From assembly GCA_002308635.1 (NCBI GenBank), contig DBWG01000097.1, positions 5,858 through 20,190 on the forward strand: a stretch of DNA of 14,333 nt, in the 5' to 3' direction. Below the pieces are notes generated by a model. That model was not told the DNA's origin, did no database searches, and saw only the letters and a list, made by a program, of their open reading frames with translations. The position numbers and the translations under genes were made by a program. Positions 5,723 to 13,215 of the stretch are shown here, piece by piece. This DNA is from Ruminococcaceae bacterium UBA1244 (GTDB lineage: Bacteria; Bacillota; Clostridia; Oscillospirales; Acutalibacteraceae). Each line of letters begins with the position of its first letter. Within the stretch, counting starts at the first letter, position 1.

Positions 5723-8089
5723 CTATTCACCCGTTTCATCGTCTGGTTCTTCTTCGGAATAATCAGTTACCGGTTCTTCCTCGCTGTATTCGACCGGCTC
5801 ATCCTCCGACAATTCCTCTTCGCTGCTTTCTTCTGGTTCATCCTCAGACCATTCTTCCTCGCTGCTTTCTTCTGGTTCGTCCTCGGAATCCTCATCCTCA
5901 GAATCCTCATCCTCAGAATCCTCGTCCTCGGAATTCTCATCCTCTGAGATCTCCGGTTCCTCAGGCTTGGTCGGGATCTTTTCATATCCCGGCATATTGT
6001 CAAAGGTATAATAGCCGACAGCCATATCATCTGTCATATAGCTGAGAAGATTTCCTGTCGTCTTGCTGAAATTATGCTGTTCAACATTCTGCGAAAGGCT
6101 GAATATCTTCTTTTCCTTGCCCTGGAGATATTCCTCCATAATGTCGTGCCACAGAACATGGACCTTGCTCTGCTCGGATTCAGCGATCTTTCCGGGATTG
6201 GAATGACCTGTCCAGATGCCTGCAACGGCATACGGCGATGCGCCGACGAACCAGTTATCAAACGAACTGTCGGTAGTACCGGTCTTTCCGATGATATCCC
6301 AGCCGTCTATGGCTGTTCTGTAGCCCATACCCTCTTCGCCGGAGTTGCAAACATCATGCAGCATCCTGTTCATAATGGTGGCTGTCTCTGCCGAGATAGT
6401 CCTGTCGGGCTGACCTCTGTCACGGTTGTCGAGAAGGATATTGCCGTCGCTGTCCTCTACCCAATAATATGTGTAAGGCTCATAATAATATCCCTCGTTG
6501 CAGAATATCGCATAAGAAGCGGTCATTTCTTCTACAGTAACGCCGCCCTTGAAGCCGCCGATGGAAAGACCTGCAAGATTGGACTTATCGTCCTCATCAA
6601 GGTGAGTAAAGTTGAGCTTGTCCGTCAGGAAGCTGTAAGCCTGATCCATGCCGACCATCCTGAGGACGCTCACGGTCGCAGCGTTTGAAGAGATGCTGAG
6701 CGCTCTTGTTGCCGTTATCAGACCGTAATATGAGTCGTACCAGTTTTTCGGGCCCATCACGGAGCTTCCGTCAGGAAGGTAGCTCCAGTTGGATGAGGGT
6801 TCGTCGAGTATAAGTGATGAATAGTGTATCTTTTTGCTTTCGATGGCAGGAGTGAAGGAAGTCAGCGGTTTTATCGTTGAACCGGGCTGCAGACGTGCCT
6901 GTGAAGCGTTATCCCAGAGAAGCCGTCCGTCTCTTTCCTGTCTGCCTCCGACTGTTGCAAGCACTCTGCCTTCAAAGTCCATCATCATAAAGCCAACGTC
7001 AAGCTTTTTGTCATCGGGCGTTGACCATTCACGTATCTTCTTTTCAGCGGCCTCCTGAGCCTTCTTGTCCATTGCGCTGTAGATTTTCAGACCCTTTGTA
7101 TAGATGATCTCCTCTGCTTCTGCAACGGAAATGCGCTTTGCCTTTGCAAGGTCACGGGAAACATCACGGAAGAGCCTGTCATCGTACCAGCTCCAATCCT
7201 CTTCCTCCTCGATGATATAGCCGAAGAATCTGAGGTTCTCTGACTCCTTCATAGCCTTGTCATATTCTTCCTGTGTTATCATTTCCTGATTGAACATCTC
7301 GCCGAGAACGATCTCACGTCTTTTCTGGTTGTTTTCAGGGAAAATGAGCGGATCGAATGCGTATGGGTTCTGGGTTATGCCTGCTATCGCCGCACACTCG
7401 CAAACGGTGCAGTCCTTGATGTCCTTATTGAAATAGAGCCTTGCAGCGGACTGGACTCCCCGGCATCCGCTTCCGTAGTTTACGATATTAAGATAGGCCT
7501 CGAGGATATCGTCCTTTGTATATTCCTTTTCGAGCTGTATCGCACGGAAGATCTCCCTGAGCTTACGTGTGATGCTCACTTCGTTATCGTTGGTTATGTT
7601 TTTGATGAGCTGCTGGGTGATGGTCGAACCGCCGAAGTCATCCTGACCGGTGGCAAGGCTGTAGACAGCGCCGCCTGTTCTGTACCAGTCAACGCCCTCA
7701 TGCTCATAGAAACGCTTGTCCTCAATAGCGATCTGTGCATTGACCATATTCTGCGGGATGTCCTTGAACTTGACCCATACTCTGTTTTCGGTGGAATAAA
7801 GGCTCTTGTCGGGCTTTGACGGGAAATTGCCATTATCATCCTTGATATAGACATGGCTCGTTTCAACGAAGGATATCTCTTCAAGATTGATCGTGTTCGG
7901 CTCGTTTGCAATGTCTATGACGTAGAACATGACAGAGACACCGACGACGACACCGGTAATTATCATCACCAGAAAGGCAGTCACCAGAAGTTTTGCGATG
8001 AGCGCAAAGGTCTCCTTAAAAACCGCACCAACGGATACGGAAGACTTTCCGGCAGTGTCGTTATAGTTGCTGATATCTGTTTTTCTCAC
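5723..8089 (-). CDS. Class A penicillin-binding protein (PBP1A type) with acidic repeat tail
   Basis: A bifunctional peptidoglycan synthase of 788 residues. It has a short cytoplasmic N-terminus, one membrane anchor (about 28-57), a GT51 glycosyltransferase domain and a transpeptidase domain, both outside the membrane. GT51 motifs are EDKRFYEHEG (123-132, catalytic Glu123), GGSTITQQL (153-161), RKLREI (175-180) and EAYLNIVNYG (197-206). Transpeptidase motifs are STIK (404-407, nucleophile Ser404), SSN (467-469) and KTGT (602-605). After residue 710 comes a 78-residue Glu/Asp/Ser/Pro tail of tandem repeats, a common feature of Clostridia PBPs. The start is GTG (8089), eight bases after GGGAGGG. 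An ATG one base after that RBS is out of frame and yields only an 11-codon frame (MFCEKNRYQQL), so it is not the start. The gene lies 76 bp upstream of hom and may be partly co-transcribed with it. Confidence 0.96.
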   Translation of the reverse strand: MRKTDISNYNDTAGKSSVSVGAVFKETFALIAKLLVTAFLVMIITGVVVGVSVMFYVIDIANEPNTINLEEISFVETSHVYIKDDNGNFPSKPDKSLYSTENRVWVKFKDIPQNMVNAQIAIEDKRFYEHEGVDWYRTGGAVYSLATGQDDFGGSTITQQLIKNITNDNEVSITRKLREIFRAIQLEKEYTKDDILEAYLNIVNYGSGCRGVQSAARLYFNKDIKDCTVCECAAIAGITQNPYAFDPLIFPENNQKRREIVLGEMFNQEMITQEEYDKAMKESENLRFFGYIIEEEEDWSWYDDRLFRDVSRDLAKAKRISVAEAEEIIYTKGLKIYSAMDKKAQEAAEKKIREWSTPDDKKLDVGFMMMDFEGRVLATVGGRQERDGRLLWDNASQARLQPGSTIKPLTSFTPAIESKKIHYSSLILDEPSSNWSYLPDGSSVMGPKNWYDSYYGLITATRALSISSNAATVSVLRMVGMDQAYSFLTDKLNFTHLDEDDKSNLAGLSIGGFKGGVTVEEMTASYAIFCNEGYYYEPYTYYWVEDSDGNILLDNRDRGQPDRTISAETATIMNRMLHDVCNSGEEGMGYRTAIDGWDIIGKTGTTDSSFDNWFVGASPYAVAGIWTGHSNPGKIAESEQSKVHVLWHDIMEEYLQGKEKKIFSLSQNVEQHNFSKTTGNLLSYMTDDMAVGYYTFDNMPGYEKIPTKPEEPEISEDENSEDEDSEDEDSEDEDSEDEPEESSEEEWSEDEPEESSEEELSEDEPVEYSEEEPVTDYSEEEPDDETGE
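5771..5947 (-). repeat. Coding tandem repeats in the acidic tail of the PBP
   Basis: Five successive 5-residue units of the form SEDE[N/D/P] occupy residues 715-739 (15-bp units, 5873-5947). Three 13-residue units follow, SEDEPEESSEEEW, SEDEPEESSEEEL and SEDEPVEYSEEEP (residues 735-773, 39-bp units, 5771-5887). DNA identity between units is high (for example repeated TCCTCATCCTCAGAA on the plus strand), so slippage or recombination could change tail length between strains. The tail is strongly negative and presumably disordered outside the cell. Confidence 0.9.
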
Positions 8090-8152
8090 AGAACATGCCC
8101 TCCCTTTTCAGCGTTTTTGTGTTGATTATTGTACGATACGGCTCTTTTTAAA

Positions 8153-8170
8153 CGTGACTTTCCGGTCACG
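8153..8170. promoter_or_regulatory. Palindrome in the PBP gene leader
   Basis: CGTGAC (8153-8158) and GTCACG (8165-8170) form a perfect 6-bp inverted repeat around a six-base centre. It sits about 20-40 bases downstream of the predicted transcription start and about 65 bases upstream of the GTG start of the PBP gene. It may be a repressor site or a leader hairpin. No T tract directly follows it. Confidence 0.4.
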
Positions 8171-8197
8171 AATACATTCACGCAAGTTACCTATAGT

Positions 8198-8206
8198 ATT
8201 ATACCA
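8198..8206 (-). promoter_or_regulatory. Extended -10 promoter of the PBP gene
   Basis: On the minus strand TGGTATAAT (8206-8198) is a consensus TATAAT with the TGn extension, about 110 bases upstream of the GTG start. No good -35 hexamer is seen at 17 bases, as is usual for extended -10 promoters. Confidence 0.55.
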
Positions 8207-8285
8207 TAAAATAAGAAAAATGGAATCTTTTTTTTCAGAAATTAAAAAACAGCTTACAATATCTATATTTTGCAAAAAAATAAGT

Positions 8286-8291
8286 TATAAT
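8286..8291 (+). promoter_or_regulatory. Possible -10 box for the small secreted protein gene
   Basis: A TATAAT hexamer at 8286-8291 lies about 55 bases upstream of the TTG start at 8345. No convincing -35 hexamer is found at the normal spacing, and the region is very AT-rich, so this is tentative. Confidence 0.3.
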
Positions 8292-8344
8292 ATTATGAAT
8301 AATTGCACAAAATTTCCCAAAAATATAGACAGAGGTGACGTGTT

Positions 8345-8692
8345 TTGAAACAGATAATTATTATCACAGGCATAATTGCCTTTGTTTGTATACTGCTGAC
8401 ATCGGGATATCCCTCCTATGGAACAGGCACTGACGGACATTCCACAGCAAAAGCCGCAGAGTTCTCACGTCAGGAAGAGTCCGGCGATGAAAGCATTGAA
8501 GAAACATCCTACACTTTGAAGGAATACCGGAGCCGTCTTGCGGTTTTCAAAAACAACAACAGTCTGCCGATCTATGTAACGAATGTTTTTATAAACGATC
8601 TTCCAAAAGCTGACAGGAACGAACTCTCCAAGGGTCTGACTGTAAAGACCCGCCGTGAACTTGACCGTCTTATCGAGGACTATTGCAGCTGA
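8345..8692 (+). CDS. Small membrane-anchored or secreted protein of unknown function
   Basis: A 115-residue protein starting at TTG, six bases after AGAGGTGA. The nearby GTG at 8340 reads into a stop after two codons, so TTG is the likely start. Residues 1-20 (KQIIIITGIIAFVCILLTSG) form a signal peptide or N-terminal anchor. Residues 21-54 are polar and probably disordered. Residues 55-115 are a compact domain: YTLKEYRSRLAVFKNNNSLPIYVTNVFINDLPKADRNELSKGL..., ending in RRELDRLIEDYCS. This resembles the small 'LKEY-x-G-x-(I/L)AVF ... LP-x-x-D ... L-x-x-LIEDY' domain common in Clostridia exported proteins, loosely like the BofC C-terminal region. That comparison is from memory and unconfirmed. 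The gene is divergent from the class A PBP, so an envelope role is plausible but inferred. Confidence 0.8.
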   Translation: MKQIIIITGIIAFVCILLTSGYPSYGTGTDGHSTAKAAEFSRQEESGDESIEETSYTLKEYRSRLAVFKNNNSLPIYVTNVFINDLPKADRNELSKGLTVKTRRELDRLIEDYCS

Positions 8693-8697
8693 CATCA

Positions 8698-8743
8698 GTG
8701 CGTGACAGCACGGGACTATTATGCTGCCGGCGCTGTCACGCAC
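8698..8743. repeat. Perfect 12-bp inverted repeat after the small secreted protein gene
   Basis: GTGCGTGACAGC (8698-8709) is perfectly complementary to GCTGTCACGCAC (8732-8743), with a 22-base centre that can form a further CGG/CCG pair. It starts five bases after the stop codon. It may act as a terminator, but the T run (8755-8760) is 11 bases away, which is unusual. The left arm and centre (GTGCGTGAC, GCAC, GGACTATT) match the sequence directly downstream of lysC and, less fully, 14248-14266, suggesting a dispersed repeat family. Confidence 0.7.
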
Positions 8744-8924
8744 CTTTCGACCAGTTTTTTGGGATTCTTAGGCAATATTTATCATTATTGGAATTTTTTA
8801 TAAACATATTATTGTTGGATTTTTTCCTTATTTGTATTATTATAATACAGATTAGATATTTTTAACAAATATGTGCATAAAATTATATGTTATTTATAAT
8901 TTTTTTAAAAAATCCAAAAATATG
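8744..8924. other. AT-rich intergenic stretch without recognisable gene
   Basis: About 180 bp of very AT-rich DNA between the hairpin at 8698-8743 and the promoter of the XRE gene. I see no RBS-supported open frame and no tRNA-like or riboswitch-like fold. A TATAAT at 8841-8846 has no properly spaced -35 hexamer (TTGGAT at 8815-8820 is 20 bases away). Confidence 0.5.
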
Positions 8925-8953
8925 GTGACAAATCTGAAAAAATAGTATATAAT
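8925..8953 (+). promoter_or_regulatory. Sigma-A-type promoter of the XRE regulator gene
   Basis: GTGACA (8925-8930, five of six matches to TTGACA) and TATAAT (8948-8953) are separated by exactly 17 bases. Transcription would start near 8960, giving a leader of about 35 bases with an AGGGGG RBS at 8981-8986. Confidence 0.8.
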
Positions 8954-8958
8954 ATAGA

Positions 8959-8981
8959 TGTTAAAGTGTAAAGCTATAACA
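8959..8981 (+). promoter_or_regulatory. Candidate operator overlapping the XRE gene transcription start
   Basis: TGTTAAAG (8959-8966) and CTATAACA (8974-8981) form an inverted repeat (7 of 8 positions) with a seven-base spacer. It begins five bases after the -10 box and covers the predicted start site. Size and position suit a dimeric HTH repressor, most simply the XRE protein itself acting on its own gene. This is inference. Confidence 0.5.
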
Positions 8982-8994
8982 GGGGGTTAAAAAA

Positions 8995-9399
8995 ATGTAC
9001 AGCATGATTTCTTATTGGCTAAAGTTTTACAGGCATGAGTGTGGTCTTACTCAGCAGCAGGTCGCTGACAGGCTGAAAATTGAGCGCTCGACCTACACTT
9101 ATTATGAGACCGGTAAAACAAAGCCGGACATCAACACTCTCATCAAGATCGCAAGGGTGTACAATATCAGCTACACCAAACTTCTTGAGGGAATCGAGGC
9201 GGAACTTGAGGACGCTGTCTCAGATATCCATTCGGGCGCACCGTCAGAGGATGATGACACTCTCAAGTATCGTACTCACGCAACTACCAAATATGAGGTT
9301 GAGCTTCTCTTTGTTGTCAGGAATCTTACTCCGAAACAGAGAAAAGAAGTCATGAGCCTCGCAAAGAAGCTCGTCAGTGAAACTGAGGCTTCCAAGTAA
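8995..9399 (+). CDS. XRE-family helix-turn-helix transcriptional regulator
   Basis: A 134-residue protein with an N-terminal Cro/C1-type HTH (about 6-64): LKFYRHECGLTQQQVADRLKIERSTYTYYETGKTKPDINTLIKIARVYNIS shows the usual Leu-Thr-Gln-x-x-x-Ala turn, recognition helix (30-38), E-x-G and P-x-x-x-T-L-x-x-I-A pattern. An acidic linker (67-90) leads to a helical C-terminal part (98-130, LTPKQRKEVMSLAKKLVSE) that probably mediates dimerisation. The ATG follows an AGGGGG RBS by eight bases. The gene stands alone between its own promoter and a terminator, with a palindrome at the transcription start suggesting autoregulation. Targets cannot be read from the window. There is no peptidase, toxin or phage gene next to it, so it is probably a chromosomal housekeeping-type regulator. 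Confidence 0.93.
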   Translation: MYSMISYWLKFYRHECGLTQQQVADRLKIERSTYTYYETGKTKPDINTLIKIARVYNISYTKLLEGIEAELEDAVSDIHSGAPSEDDDTLKYRTHATTKYEVELLFVVRNLTPKQRKEVMSLAKKLVSETEASK

Positions 9400-9419
9400 C
9401 TACCTAATCTTTCCAAAAG

Positions 9420-9444
9420 AGCGGCGCTTCTGCGCTGCTTTTTT
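9420..9444 (+). terminator. Intrinsic terminator of the XRE gene
   Basis: AGCGGCGC (9420-9427) pairs with GCGCTGCT (9432-9439), one G-U pair, TTCT loop, followed by a run of T to 9444. It lies 20 bases after the XRE stop codon. Confidence 0.9.
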
Positions 9445-9476
9445 GTCCCGTATTATACAGCCCCTGAAATAATATC

Positions 9477-9519
9477 ACCGGCAGTTCAGAGTCATGCCCT
9501 GAGCTGCCGGTAATTTTTT
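9477..9519. terminator. Bidirectional terminator between the XRE gene and the dipeptidase gene
   Basis: ACCGGCAGTTCAG (9477-9489) pairs with CTGAGCTGCCGGT (9499-9511), a 13-bp stem with one G-T pair and a nine-base loop. It is followed by TAATTTTTT on the plus strand. On the minus strand it directly follows the dipeptidase stop codon and is followed by GATATTATTTC, so it probably ends the minus-strand cda operon as well. Confidence 0.85.
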
Positions 9520-9525
9520 GAGATA

Positions 9526-10881
9526 TCATTCTGCCATCAGCCTGACTGCTTCAAGACAGATCTCGGCGTGTTTCCAGAAGTTTTCTTCCGTCATTCCCTC
9601 GTCAGCATCGTGTATCCTTGACGGGTCGCCTTCAAATACAGGACCGAATGCTGCACCCCTGTTCCTCAGCACTCTTGCATAAGTCCCGCCGCCTGTCGAA
9701 TAGATCTTTGCGTCCTCTCCGGTCACATTCCTGTAGGCTTCCTTGAGTATGCCGATGACAGGAGTGTTCTCGCTGATATAGAGCGGCGGCTCGTGGTTTA
9801 TCATCCTCGTCATAAGACCGTCGTAGGATGCCCTCTCCCTGACCTTTTCAAATATTTCTTCGCTGTCTGCGGATACGGGATATCTTATGTCTATCTGCGC
9901 TCTCGAAACGCACTCGTCAATATCCACAACGCCCACATTTAAAGTCAGCTCACCGGATTCCTTATCCCTGCAGGCAATGCCAAGCGACCTGCCGTTGGTT
10001 TCAAGTCCTATCGCATCATCTATGAACCCGCAAAGGCTGCCAAGCACAAGCTGTCCGAAATTTGCCGCAAGTATCCTGATGAGGTGCGTTGCAGAGTTCA
10101 GACCGCTCTGCGGAACGGAAGCATGAGCCGCCTTTCCTGTGGCTGCAATGCGCAGACCGTCCATAGTATAGATAAAATCATATTCTCCGGGCTTTGCATC
10201 GGCAAAACGCCTGAGCTGGTGATCTTCGTTCTCGGTGCAGTCTATCAGTGCATAAGCCTTTGATGGCACTGCATTTACCGCTCCTCCCGAATGGAATTCC
10301 GTGAGTGTCGTGCCGTCGTGCTGCTGTGAATAGACCTCTATCTGCATGATGCCCTTTTCGCTTGTGCAGATGCCGTATTCGGAATCAGGCGTGAACGCCA
10401 TATCCGGCACTCTCTCCTGACCAAAATAGACCTCCATATCATTCATGCCGATCTCTTCTCCGGCACCAAAAATCACCCTGAGCCTTTTCTTTGGAACAAT
10501 GCCGTTGTCTTTGAGCGCTTTAAGGCAGTACAGTGCGATAACGGCAGGTCCCTTGTCATCAACGACACCTCGTCCGCATATCCTGCCGTCCTTTATTGTC
10601 AGCTCAAAAGGCTCTGTACTCCAGCCGTCTCCTGCCGGAACAACATCAACATGAGTGAGTACGGCTGCGATCTCATCGCCTTCGCCGTATTCTGCATGAC
10701 CGGCAACACCGCCGATATTTTCAGTTTTAAAGCCCATCTGTGATGCACGGCTGAGGATGTATCCGAGCGCCTCAGAAGCCGCATTTTTGTCGGCTGACGA
10801 TACCGAGCGTATGCTGACAAGTTCTCTGAGGTCTCTCATAATGTCGTCTTTATACTGTAATATTATTTCTCCAAAACCCAT
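9526..10881 (-). CDS. PepV/Sapep-type M20 metallodipeptidase
   Basis: A zinc-dependent cytoplasmic dipeptidase or aminoacylase-like enzyme of 451 residues, matching the PepV/Sapep length. Metal and catalytic residues are in order: His77-x-Asp79 in LTHVDVVPAGDGW, Asp108 in GRGVVDDKGP, the Glu142-Glu143 pair in GAGEEIGMND (catalytic base plus ligand), Asp166 in TPDSEYG, and His424 in SRIHDADE. The lid/dimer domain (about 180-370) carries AAHASVP with His253, the residue that stabilises the transition state in PepV. ATG is preceded by GGAG at eight bases. The gene is last in the cdaA-cdaR-glycosyltransferase run, 19 bp after the glycosyltransferase, so it is co-transcribed. It probably hydrolyses dipeptides from peptide uptake or wall turnover; the exact substrate cannot be told. 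The dipeptidase class is secure; the symbol pepV would be a guess. Confidence 0.93.
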   Translation of the reverse strand: MGFGEIILQYKDDIMRDLRELVSIRSVSSADKNAASEALGYILSRASQMGFKTENIGGVAGHAEYGEGDEIAAVLTHVDVVPAGDGWSTEPFELTIKDGRICGRGVVDDKGPAVIALYCLKALKDNGIVPKKRLRVIFGAGEEIGMNDMEVYFGQERVPDMAFTPDSEYGICTSEKGIMQIEVYSQQHDGTTLTEFHSGGAVNAVPSKAYALIDCTENEDHQLRRFADAKPGEYDFIYTMDGLRIAATGKAAHASVPQSGLNSATHLIRILAANFGQLVLGSLCGFIDDAIGLETNGRSLGIACRDKESGELTLNVGVVDIDECVSRAQIDIRYPVSADSEEIFEKVRERASYDGLMTRMINHEPPLYISENTPVIGILKEAYRNVTGEDAKIYSTGGGTYARVLRNRGAAFGPVFEGDPSRIHDADEGMTEENFWKHAEICLEAVRLMAE

Positions 10882-10900
10882 ATTCTCATCTCCGGAACAG

Positions 10901-11893
10901 TCAATCTTTCTGTTTCTTTTCCTTTTTATTATTATCCGTTTTTTCCTCGTTTATGATAGTAGTCTCAATGCGGTAGCGTGGACGCTGCTTTACTTCGCTG
11001 TAGATCTTTCCGACGTAGCTTCCGACGATACCGATACAAAGCATTTCAAGTCCGCCGATGAACCATATCGAACACAAAAGCGATGTCCAGCCGGCTGTTG
11101 CGATGCCGAGAATGAGAGACACAATGGCATAGATGAACCCGATAAAGCTCAGCACACACATGATTATGCCGACATTCGTGATGATCTTCAGCGGCTTTAC
11201 GCTGAATGAGGTGATGCCGTCAAAGGCAAATTTCAGCATTTTTTTGAGCGGATATTTTGATTCGCCTGCAAAGCGTTCATTGCGCTCATAATAGACATAA
11301 TCGCTCCTGTAGCCGATGAGCGGGACTATACCTCTCAAAAACAGGTTGACTTCCTTATATTCGGAGAGTGCGTCGAGCGCTCTGCTTCCGAGAAGTCTGT
11401 AGTCGGCATGGTTGTAGACGATATCAACGCCGAGAGCCTTCATAAACTTATAATAGCCCTGAGCCGTAGTGCGCTTGAAGAAGGTATCCTTCTTTCGACT
11501 GTTCCTTACGCCGTAAACGACCTCACAGCCGTCCATATATTTTTCGATAAACTCGTCTATGACCTCGATATCGTCCTGAAGGTCGGCGTCAAGCGAGATA
11601 ACGCAGTCGCAGCAATTGTCCTTTGCGGTCATAAGTCCGCTGAGAAGAGCATTCTGATGTCCTCTGTTGCGTGAAAGCTTTACACCGCCGACGTATTTGT
11701 TCTCGGCTGATTTTTCCTGGATTATCTCCCATGTCCTGTCCTTGCTTCCGTCGTCAACAAACAGCATACGGCTTGTTTCGTCAGCCTTTCCGGCAGCGAT
11801 AAGCTTTGTAAGCTTTTCGGTGAGCCTTTTTACTGTTTCGTTAAGAACCTCTTCCTCGTTATAACAAGGAACTACAAAATATACCTTTGGCAT
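10901..11893 (-). CDS. Family 2 glycosyltransferase with two C-terminal membrane helices (polyprenyl-phosphate sugar transferase type)
   Basis: A 330-residue GT-A fold enzyme of the GtrB/DPM1/ArnC-like group, which moves a sugar from a nucleotide donor to a polyprenyl phosphate at the inner face of the membrane. Visible are the N-terminal VVPCYNEEEVL (7-17), FVDDGSKD (45-52), KLSRNRGHQNAL (72-83), the metal-binding DADLQD (102-107) and a Y/N-H-A-D-Y-R-L acceptor motif (160-167). Two hydrophobic helices follow (about 238-262 and 273-295), then a basic tail ending in a Lys-rich stretch. ATG is preceded by AAAGGAGA at seven bases. It lies 32 bp after cdaR and 19 bp before the dipeptidase gene, in one operon. 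The sugar and final polymer are unknown; glucosylation of wall teichoic or lipoteichoic acid or another surface glycan is a plausible but unproved role. Confidence 0.92.
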   Translation of the reverse strand: MPKVYFVVPCYNEEEVLNETVKRLTEKLTKLIAAGKADETSRMLFVDDGSKDRTWEIIQEKSAENKYVGGVKLSRNRGHQNALLSGLMTAKDNCCDCVISLDADLQDDIEVIDEFIEKYMDGCEVVYGVRNSRKKDTFFKRTTAQGYYKFMKALGVDIVYNHADYRLLGSRALDALSEYKEVNLFLRGIVPLIGYRSDYVYYERNERFAGESKYPLKKMLKFAFDGITSFSVKPLKIITNVGIIMCVLSFIGFIYAIVSLILGIATAGWTSLLCSIWFIGGLEMLCIGIVGSYVGKIYSEVKQRPRYRIETTIINEEKTDNNKKEKKQKD

Positions 11894-11925
11894 TTTTAAG
11901 TCTCCTTTTGTCTCTGTTGTCTGTA

Positions 11926-13215
11926 TCAGTTTTTGGTTTTATTGGCAACGTCAAGCAGCACCGTCACATTTCCCTCGACCCAGCAGTCACTGAACTGGTC
12001 AGTAAAAGTGAACGACACAGGGCAGCTGTAAAGAGTGCCGCTGCTGATCTTCATATCTGACATATCCACCTCTGCCGTTATCGGGATATTTACTGCTTCA
12101 CCAAGCTCAATGGCCTTTATTTTTGTTTTCGGTCCGATCACAGTGACCTTCAGCGGCTTTGTGAGCCTTACTGTTTTGTTTGACGGCTGGTTGATATATT
12201 TTATCTTGCTGACGGTGAATTCTTTTTCTTCCATTCCGGAAAGATCAAAAACAACATCAGCCTCATCAGCGCCCGCTATTATGCTCCATCCTGCAGGTAT
12301 CGAAAGCTTTCCTTTTAGGAACGAATAATTTTCCTTGGTAACGGTGGAGAAGTCTATCTCCTGAGTCTCGATGACAGGAGCAGATTCATCGAGCTGACCT
12401 GCCGCAGAAACCGAATCCGGAGTAACGGTGCATATATCCTCAACGGTAGAAGCAAGGTAGTCCGGAACGTTTACTATCTTTGGCTTTACTGAAACAGTAA
12501 CACGCTTTTGTACCGGTATCGTCACTTTTACAGAGGAGATATCCGCCTTGAGATATGAGCTTTCGATGACCTTGCCGTCTCCGTCCCTATATACTAAAGG
12601 AACGTCAACGACCATCTGTTCAGTAACGACATCGTCCACTTCATATTCCGCATCGACTTCTTTTATCTTATCAACAATAGTTGACGGTCCCTTTATTTTC
12701 ACTGTTCTTACCGACATTTTTTTATCGTCGGAATAATAGAGTGAGCCTGAGCTGTCCTTTTTATATTCTACCTTGTCGGTTATAGTGATCTCAGTCTCCT
12801 TGTTTTCGTCAACGAACACGGTCACGCTTGACGGCGTCACGGTAGAAACGAACTTATAGTCCTCTTTTATACTCTTCTTTTTTGCAACGAGGTCAATAGT
12901 ATATTCACCGGGCTTTGTGATGGAGCTGACATCATCGGATGTGATCTTTATATCATTTTTGTTTATGCCTGTAACGATCAGGAAATTTCCGGAAATGCTG
13001 ACCTCCGCCCTTGCATCCGTACCGGAAAAGTATTCAAGCTTATCGGGAAGATCAGGCAGCGTTACCGGTATATCCGTCACGGTAAAGACTGTTGCGTCCT
13101 CAGACGTTGAGGCGACCATTATCCATGCAATGAATGCGACAAGGATCGAAAAAAGCATGACGAATTTATCATTATAAAACAGCTTGAAGCTCAGCTTATT
13201 TTTTATTTTTTTCAT
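11926..13215 (-). CDS. cdaR: CdaR/YbbR-domain regulator of the diadenylate cyclase
   Basis: A membrane-anchored protein of 429 residues that in other Firmicutes binds and modulates CdaA, and so the c-di-AMP level. The ATG at 13215 is chosen because AGAAGGGAAG lies just upstream and the sequence then reads MKKIKNK followed by a single anchor (about 18-36, FVMLFSILVAFIAWIMVAS). The remainder is extracellular. At least four beta-rich YbbR repeats of about 80 residues follow, each with the pattern 'v-(I/V)-P-V-x-(L/V) ... v-x-v-x-G' (DIPVTLPDLPDKL at 48-60, KIKGPSTIVDKI at 173-184, VSVKPKIVNVPDYL at 241-254, VTVIGPKTKIKAIE at 357-370). The start lies inside cdaA, with a 20-bp overlap, a sign of coupled translation. 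Open frame upstream of 13215 exists but lies over cdaA coding DNA. Name based on family and position; biochemical effect here is inferred. Confidence 0.9.
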   Translation of the reverse strand: MKKIKNKLSFKLFYNDKFVMLFSILVAFIAWIMVASTSEDATVFTVTDIPVTLPDLPDKLEYFSGTDARAEVSISGNFLIVTGINKNDIKITSDDVSSITKPGEYTIDLVAKKKSIKEDYKFVSTVTPSSVTVFVDENKETEITITDKVEYKKDSSGSLYYSDDKKMSVRTVKIKGPSTIVDKIKEVDAEYEVDDVVTEQMVVDVPLVYRDGDGKVIESSYLKADISSVKVTIPVQKRVTVSVKPKIVNVPDYLASTVEDICTVTPDSVSAAGQLDESAPVIETQEIDFSTVTKENYSFLKGKLSIPAGWSIIAGADEADVVFDLSGMEEKEFTVSKIKYINQPSNKTVRLTKPLKVTVIGPKTKIKAIELGEAVNIPITAEVDMSDMKISSGTLYSCPVSFTFTDQFSDCWVEGNVTVLLDVANKTKN

